This document shows, in pieces, positions 59,945 through 64,000 of a stretch of 64,000 bases of DNA. The notes beneath the pieces are model-generated. The model was not told where the DNA came from and did not search any database. It saw only the letters and a list, made by a program, of their open reading frames with translations. The stretch is taken from the NCBI GenBank assembly GCA_050302275.1, contig JBNLAT010000001.1, forward strand, positions 194,489 through 258,488. The letters run 5' to 3'. The position numbers were made by a program, and so were the translations under genes. Position 1 is the stretch's first letter. Each line of letters begins with the position of its first letter. The stretch comes from JAPHTQ01 sp050302275. Its GTDB lineage: Bacteria > Pseudomonadota > Gammaproteobacteria > Thiohalomonadales > Thiohalomonadaceae.

Positions 59945-60276
59945 ATACCGCTCCTTCCTATGTATTGATTTAACAAAACGTTTGTCGAACAAATTATAAA
60001 CACACTTTTAAGATTTTTGTAAAAAATAGCCTGTTTTTTTGCAAAAAAAAGGTTTTTTTTACTTCATTGAGTAAAAATTTCGCTACAACAGCTAAATTTT
60101 TTGTGTTTTAACGTCTATGAATGCTTTTTTTCCCTCGTAAAGCGTTTCAATAGATACTTTTCAACAAAGTAATTTCATATAAAATTTGTAACCCGACCCC
60201 ACATATACCCGATAGAGGTATATGCAGTGGAAAAACGAAGAACAATGGACAAGTAAATCGTTATCGAGGTGACGTT
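59945..60276. other. A-tract-rich divergent regulatory region
   Basis: This 332-base region between the histone-like gene and lon holds repeated homopolymer runs (T7, A8 and T8 between 60025 and 60065) far more A+T-rich than the rest of the window. It must contain promoters for both genes; no hexamer pair is clear-cut. The inverted repeat at 60202-60224 lies on the lon side. No gene is supported. Confidence 0.6.
60202..60224. promoter_or_regulatory. inverted repeat upstream of lon
   Basis: CATATACC-N7-GGTATATG is a perfect 8+8 bp inverted repeat ending 52 bases before the lon start. It could be an operator or, if transcribed, a 5' UTR hairpin. CCCCAC just upstream faintly recalls a sigma32 -10, but no matching -35 is seen. 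Confidence 0.45.
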
Positions 60277-62670
60277 ATGGCTGAAAATGAGCCGATGGAA
60301 GCCGAATACATTGAAAATTCTGCAGCAGAAACAGAACTGGCGATTCAAGGTTCGGTGCTTCCCACCACTATTCACCTGTTACCCGTCTTCGAAAGACCTT
60401 TTTTTCCCGCTCAGGCAGCGCCGATCATTATGGATGAGCGCCCCTGGCTACCCACAGTTGAAGCCATTGGTGAAACAGAACAGCACATGGCAGGTCTGGT
60501 TCTGGTCAAAAATGAACATGATGAACCGTTAAAACCGGAAGATTTTTATCAAATAGGTAGTGTCGTCCGCCTGCACCAGCCCAATCGTGCTGCAGAAAAG
60601 CTGCAATTCATCGCCGAAGGCCTGCAACGCTTCCGTATCATTAAGTGGCTCTCCGATAAACCACCCTATATGGTTCAGGTCGAGTATCCCGAAGGCGACA
60701 AGCGCGATAACGGTGATCAGGTTCGCGCCTATGCCATGGCGATTATCAATACGATTAAAGAGCTTTTGCCGCTAAATCCCCTCTATAGTGAAGAACTGAA
60801 ATACTTTCTCAGTCGTTTTGGCCCGAATGAACCTTCACCCTTAGCTGACTTTGCCGCGGGCTTAACCACGGCCAACGCCACCGATTTGCAAGAAGTGCTG
60901 GAAACCTTCCCGGTTATCGACCGCATGCAGCGCGTACTGGTACTGCTTAAGAAAGAGATGGAACTGGCCAAACTACAACATCAGATCCGTCAGCGGGTGG
61001 AAGATCAGATGTCGGATCAGCAGCGTAAATTCTTCCTCCGCGAGCAGCTTAAGGAGATCCAGAAAGAACTGGGGTTAGAAAAAGACGATCGCACTGCCGA
61101 TCTGGAACGATTCCAGCAACGCGTAGATAAACTGACGCTACCGGAACATGCACAACAGCGTTTTGATGACGAAATGCAGAAAATGTCTGTACTGGAGGTC
61201 GGTTCCCCGGAATACACTGTTACCCGCAACTACCTCGATTGGATTACTTCGCTACCCTGGGGTGTCGATTCAAGCGACATTCTCGATCTGAAACGTGCAC
61301 GACGCATTCTCGATCGGGATCACGATGGACTGGATGATGTTAAACAACGCATCCTGGAATTTCTTGCTGTGGGTCAACTGCGCGGCACCATCGCCGGTTC
61401 TATCCTGTTACTGGTGGGACCACCCGGCGTGGGTAAAACCTCCATTGGTCGCTCGATCGCTGAAACCGTTGGTCGTAAGTTCTATCGTTTCTCGGTCGGC
61501 GGTATGCGCGACGAAGCAGAGATTAAGGGACATCGCCGTACCTATATCGGCGCCATGCCAGGCAAGTTCGTGCATTCGCTGAAAGAGGCCGGTACCGAAA
61601 ACCCGGTCATCATGCTCGATGAGATCGATAAAATCGGCGCTTCCTATCATGGTGACCCTGCCGCTGCTCTGCTCGAAGTGCTCGATCCGGAACAGAACAG
61701 TGAATTTCTCGATCACTACCTCGATCTGCGCTTCGACCTGTCAAAAGTCCTGTTTATCTGTACCGCCAACCAGCTCGACACCATTCCGGGACCGCTACTG
61801 GATCGCATGGAGATCATTCGCCTCTCCGGTTATATCGCCGAAGAGAAGATCGCCATTGCCAAACATCACCTCTGGCCACGCCAGTTGGAACGGGCCGGAG
61901 TAAAACCGAGCAAGTTGAAGATCAGCGATACCGCGCTACGCCAGATCATCGAAGGTTATGCCCGTGAAGCAGGGGTACGTAATCTGGAAAAACAGCTGGG
62001 ACGCGTAGTGCGCAAGGCCGCGATGCGACTGGTCAGTGGCGAGAAAGGTCCGATCAAGGTTGGTCCCAAAACCCTGATCGAATATCTGGGCAAACCGTTT
62101 TTCGGCAAGGAGAAGCTGCTTAGTGGTGTCGGTGTGGTAACAGGGCTGGCCTGGACACCGATGGGCGGTGCCACCCTGAGTATTGAGGCAACCCAGGTGC
62201 ACAGTCTCAATCGCGGTTTCAAACTGACTGGCAAACTGGGCGATGTCATGCGCGAATCGGCTGAGATCGCCTACAGCTATATCTCATCCCACCTGAAACA
62301 ATTTGACGGCAAGGTGGAGTTTTTTGAATCGGCCTTTATTCACCTGCACGTCCCCGAAGGGGCAACCCCCAAAGATGGGCCGTCAGCAGGCGTCACCATG
62401 GCAACGGCACTGCTGTCACTGGCGCGAAATCAACGTATCAAGCGTCCATTGGCGATGACCGGCGAACTCACCCTGACCGGCAGCGTCTATCCTGTAGGCG
62501 GTATTCGGGAAAAGGTTATCGCTGCACGCCGCGCCGGGGTGATGGAACTACTCCTGCCGGATGCCAACCGTGGTGATTTTGAAGATCTGCCCGCACACAT
62601 TCGTAAGGGAATGACCGCACACTTCATCAAGCATTATCGCGAAGTGGTGCCGATCGTCTTCGGCGACTAA
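60277..62670 (+). CDS. ATP-dependent Lon-family protease, AsrA-like
   Basis: A 797-residue Lon. The N-terminal substrate domain (about 30-220) differs from housekeeping Lon: LLPVFERPFFPAQAAPIIMD replaces the usual LPLRDVVVYPHMV. It matches, as I recall it, the second Lon of pseudomonads (AsrA, PA0779). The AAA+ core has GPPGVGKTSIGRSIAE (about 381) and IMLDEIDKIG; the protease domain has PKDGPSAGVTM with the catalytic Ser near residue 702 and the Lys in GGIREKVIAARRAG. GAGGTGA precedes the ATG. The usual clpX neighbour of lon is absent, supporting a paralogue with a stress role. Confidence 0.93.
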   Translation: MAENEPMEAEYIENSAAETELAIQGSVLPTTIHLLPVFERPFFPAQAAPIIMDERPWLPTVEAIGETEQHMAGLVLVKNEHDEPLKPEDFYQIGSVVRLHQPNRAAEKLQFIAEGLQRFRIIKWLSDKPPYMVQVEYPEGDKRDNGDQVRAYAMAIINTIKELLPLNPLYSEELKYFLSRFGPNEPSPLADFAAGLTTANATDLQEVLETFPVIDRMQRVLVLLKKEMELAKLQHQIRQRVEDQMSDQQRKFFLREQLKEIQKELGLEKDDRTADLERFQQRVDKLTLPEHAQQRFDDEMQKMSVLEVGSPEYTVTRNYLDWITSLPWGVDSSDILDLKRARRILDRDHDGLDDVKQRILEFLAVGQLRGTIAGSILLLVGPPGVGKTSIGRSIAETVGRKFYRFSVGGMRDEAEIKGHRRTYIGAMPGKFVHSLKEAGTENPVIMLDEIDKIGASYHGDPAAALLEVLDPEQNSEFLDHYLDLRFDLSKVLFICTANQLDTIPGPLLDRMEIIRLSGYIAEEKIAIAKHHLWPRQLERAGVKPSKLKISDTALRQIIEGYAREAGVRNLEKQLGRVVRKAAMRLVSGEKGPIKVGPKTLIEYLGKPFFGKEKLLSGVGVVTGLAWTPMGGATLSIEATQVHSLNRGFKLTGKLGDVMRESAEIAYSYISSHLKQFDGKVEFFESAFIHLHVPEGATPKDGPSAGVTMATALLSLARNQRIKRPLAMTGELTLTGSVYPVGGIREKVIAARRAGVMELLLPDANRGDFEDLPAHIRKGMTAHFIKHYREVVPIVFGD

Positions 62671-62744
62671 ACGGCGATCCATGTTTACCTGCGTCGGGAC
62701 ATCATATATATAATGTGTTAATCGGAGACAGAGAGAACAGAACC

Positions 62745-63212
62745 ATGTTACACAGACATGCTGTTATCTTGCTGATCCTGGCCTTGGGCGGGTGCGGCGG
62801 TGACGAAGCGCTGCGCTATGGCAATCAAAGCTTCCGTGGCGATCCCTCCACCCACAACGCAGTAAGCTTCGCCAAAAAGCAGGTCGGCACACCATACCGT
62901 TACGGCGGCAGTTCCCCACAACGCGGCTTCGACTGCAGTGGTCTAGTCTACTACTCCTACAGCAAGGCCGGGCTCGAAGTCCCACGCACCACCGGCGGTC
63001 TCTATGACAGCACTTTCCCGGTCGATCCTCGCGCACTACGCCAGGGCGATCTGCTGTTTTTCAGTATTAAAGGGAAGGTCGCCCACGTCGGGATCTATGT
63101 CGGCAAAGGGAAATTTGTCCACGCCCCATCCAGTGGTAAATCGGTGAGTTACGCCTCACTGGAAAATCCTTATTGGCGTGAACACCTGGTGCGTGCGGGA
63201 AGACTGTTTTAG
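62745..63212 (+). CDS. NlpC/P60-family lipoprotein (peptidoglycan endopeptidase)
   Basis: A 155-residue lipoprotein precursor. ATG 62745 yields MLHRHAVILLILALGGCGG with a lipobox (LGGC), while an upstream reading adds a hydrophilic leader that would spoil the signal. The NlpC/P60 domain (about 35-155) has the catalytic Cys in GFDCSGLVYYSYSKAG, His in KVAHVGIYVGKG and the polar third residue in FVHAPSSG. Such enzymes cut the D-gamma-glutamyl-diaminopimelate bond of peptidoglycan. It ends overlapping the convergent hemH stop by four bases. Confidence 0.9.
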   Translation: MLHRHAVILLILALGGCGGDEALRYGNQSFRGDPSTHNAVSFAKKQVGTPYRYGGSSPQRGFDCSGLVYYSYSKAGLEVPRTTGGLYDSTFPVDPRALRQGDLLFFSIKGKVAHVGIYVGKGKFVHAPSSGKSVSYASLENPYWREHLVRAGRLF

Positions 63213-64000
63213 CGAGTGCGACTCTCGATCAGAGCCGCCATCATCGCCACATGATCGTCACGACCATTGAGCGCCGGAATATAGTAAAACGCTTCGCCAC
63301 CCGCCTTACTGAAGATTTCCCGATTCTCCCCGGCAATCTCCTCCAGGGTTTCCAGGCAGTCGGCCGAAAAACCGGGGCAGATCACCTCAATGCTTTTTAC
63401 CCCCTGCTCAGCCAGTTGTTGCAGCGTTTCATCGGTATAGGGCTGTAACCACTCTTCGCGCCCAAAACGCGACTGGAAACTGAGCTGCCACTGATTCGGC
63501 TTTAGTCCCAACTCGTGCGCCAACAACTGCGCCGTTTCCAGGCACTGTTCATAATAGGGATCGCCCTCTTCGCGGTAGCGAAGTGGTGTGCCATGAAAGG
63601 AGATGAGTAATTTCTCCGCCGCTTCACGACCATCACGATGTTCGCGTACCGAATTCGCCAGCGCCTTGATATAGGCGGGATGTGCGTGATAACCGGCGAT
63701 AAAATCAAGATTCGGTACATCGCGACGCTTCTTTAATGCGTCACTGATCGCATCCAGTGTGGAGGCGGTGGTGGAACAGGAGTTTTGTGGATAGAGCGGC
63801 AGGGCGATTACCGATTCGATGCCCATCTGTTGCAATTCACTCAGGGCACTCTCGATGGAGGGATTACCGTAACGCATCCCCAGCGCCACGTGATAGCGAC
63901 CCGGCGCGGCACGCTCAAGTTGTTCCTGCAACATGCATTGCTGGGTCAGCGAGATCGACAATAATGGCGATCCCTGCTCACTCCAGATCTCGCGATAGAG
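63209..64000 (-). CDS. hemH: ferrochelatase, 5' part cut by window edge
   Basis: Inserts Fe2+ into protoporphyrin IX at the end of haem synthesis. The visible 263 residues run in frame to the window edge (REIWSEQGSPLLSISLTQQ). They include AMRYGNPSIESAL-like LGMRYGNPSIESAL, the metal-site region LLISFHGTPLRYREEGDPYY (catalytic His) and VICPGFSADCLETLEEI (catalytic Glu). About 100 N-terminal residues are missing. Confidence 0.96.
   Translation of the reverse strand, partial: LYREIWSEQGSPLLSISLTQQCMLQEQLERAAPGRYHVALGMRYGNPSIESALSELQQMGIESVIALPLYPQNSCSTTASTLDAISDALKKRRDVPNLDFIAGYHAHPAYIKALANSVREHRDGREAAEKLLISFHGTPLRYREEGDPYYEQCLETAQLLAHELGLKPNQWQLSFQSRFGREEWLQPYTDETLQQLAEQGVKSIEVICPGFSADCLETLEEIAGENREIFSKAGGEAFYYIPALNGRDDHVAMMAALIESRTR

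Noticed and set aside
60181..60210. Sigma32 heat-shock promoter for lon
   Set aside because: A CCCCAC element resembling a -10 is present but no CTTGAA-type -35 lies at a suitable distance.
62715..62744. Earlier start for the NlpC/P60 lipoprotein
   Set aside because: The extra ten residues are hydrophilic and would place charged residues before a normal lipoprotein signal that begins perfectly at 62745.

Overview
The window is chromosomal DNA of a gammaproteobacterium, about 57 % G+C by eye. The evidence is gene order: ffh-rpsP-rimM-trmD-rplS; rnr-rlmB-rpsF-rpsR-(DUF2232)-rplI-dnaB-alr; and nnr-tsaE-amiC-mutL-miaA-hfq-hflX-hflK-hflC-(DUF2065)-hisZ-purA with queG divergent. These are the layouts of pseudomonad- and Chromatiales-like genomes. 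An AddAB-like helicase-nuclease pair, a CsrB/RsmZ-type RNA and several c-di-GMP proteins fit a free-living or facultatively associated bacterium. The genus cannot be fixed from sequence alone. There is no prophage, CRISPR array, rRNA operon or full insertion sequence.

Layout. 1-2.2 kb: recA (cut by the window edge), a divergent WYL-type regulator, thpR and pncC. 2.2-7 kb: a small unknown gene, a PilZ protein, mutS, sixA and a CHAD protein. 7-13.8 kb: an AddB-like and an AddA-like gene, with a GGA-rich CsrB-type RNA on the opposite strand between them. 13.8-17.9 kb: dsbC, xerD, ogt and an exported repeat protein. 17.9-21.3 kb: the trmD/ffh translation and secretion block. 21.4-32.2 kb: a metallo-beta-lactamase-fold phosphodiesterase, ypjD, a CorB-like protein, FHA and PilZ proteins, radA, NUDIX, a PhnD-like sensor diguanylate cyclase, alr and dnaB. 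32.2-37.6 kb: ribosomal proteins, rlmB and rnr. 37.7-38.2 kb: tRNA-Leu(CAG) followed by tandem copies of its own 3' end and terminator. 38.2-53.4 kb: an LpxR-like gene and the purA-to-nnr superoperon, with a MITE-like element between mutL and amiC. 53.4-64 kb: a ketohexokinase-like kinase, a c-di-GMP/HDOD cluster, nudF, mobA, moeA, a histone-H1-like protein, a non-canonical Lon, an NlpC/P60 lipoprotein and hemH (cut by the edge).

Most genes are housekeeping. DNA repair is prominent: recA, mutS, mutL, radA, ogt, xerD and AddAB-like genes. So is second-messenger signalling: two diguanylate cyclases, two PilZ proteins and an HDOD protein. The least ordinary items are non-coding: (i) the CsrB-type RNA with GacA/LetA-like upstream repeats; (ii) the tRNA-tail tandem repeats; (iii) a WYL regulator with an inverted repeat in the recA promoter region, where no canonical LexA box is visible; (iv) the rplS terminator lying inside the signal-peptide codons of the next gene; (v) a fold-back mobile repeat at the 3' end of amiC.
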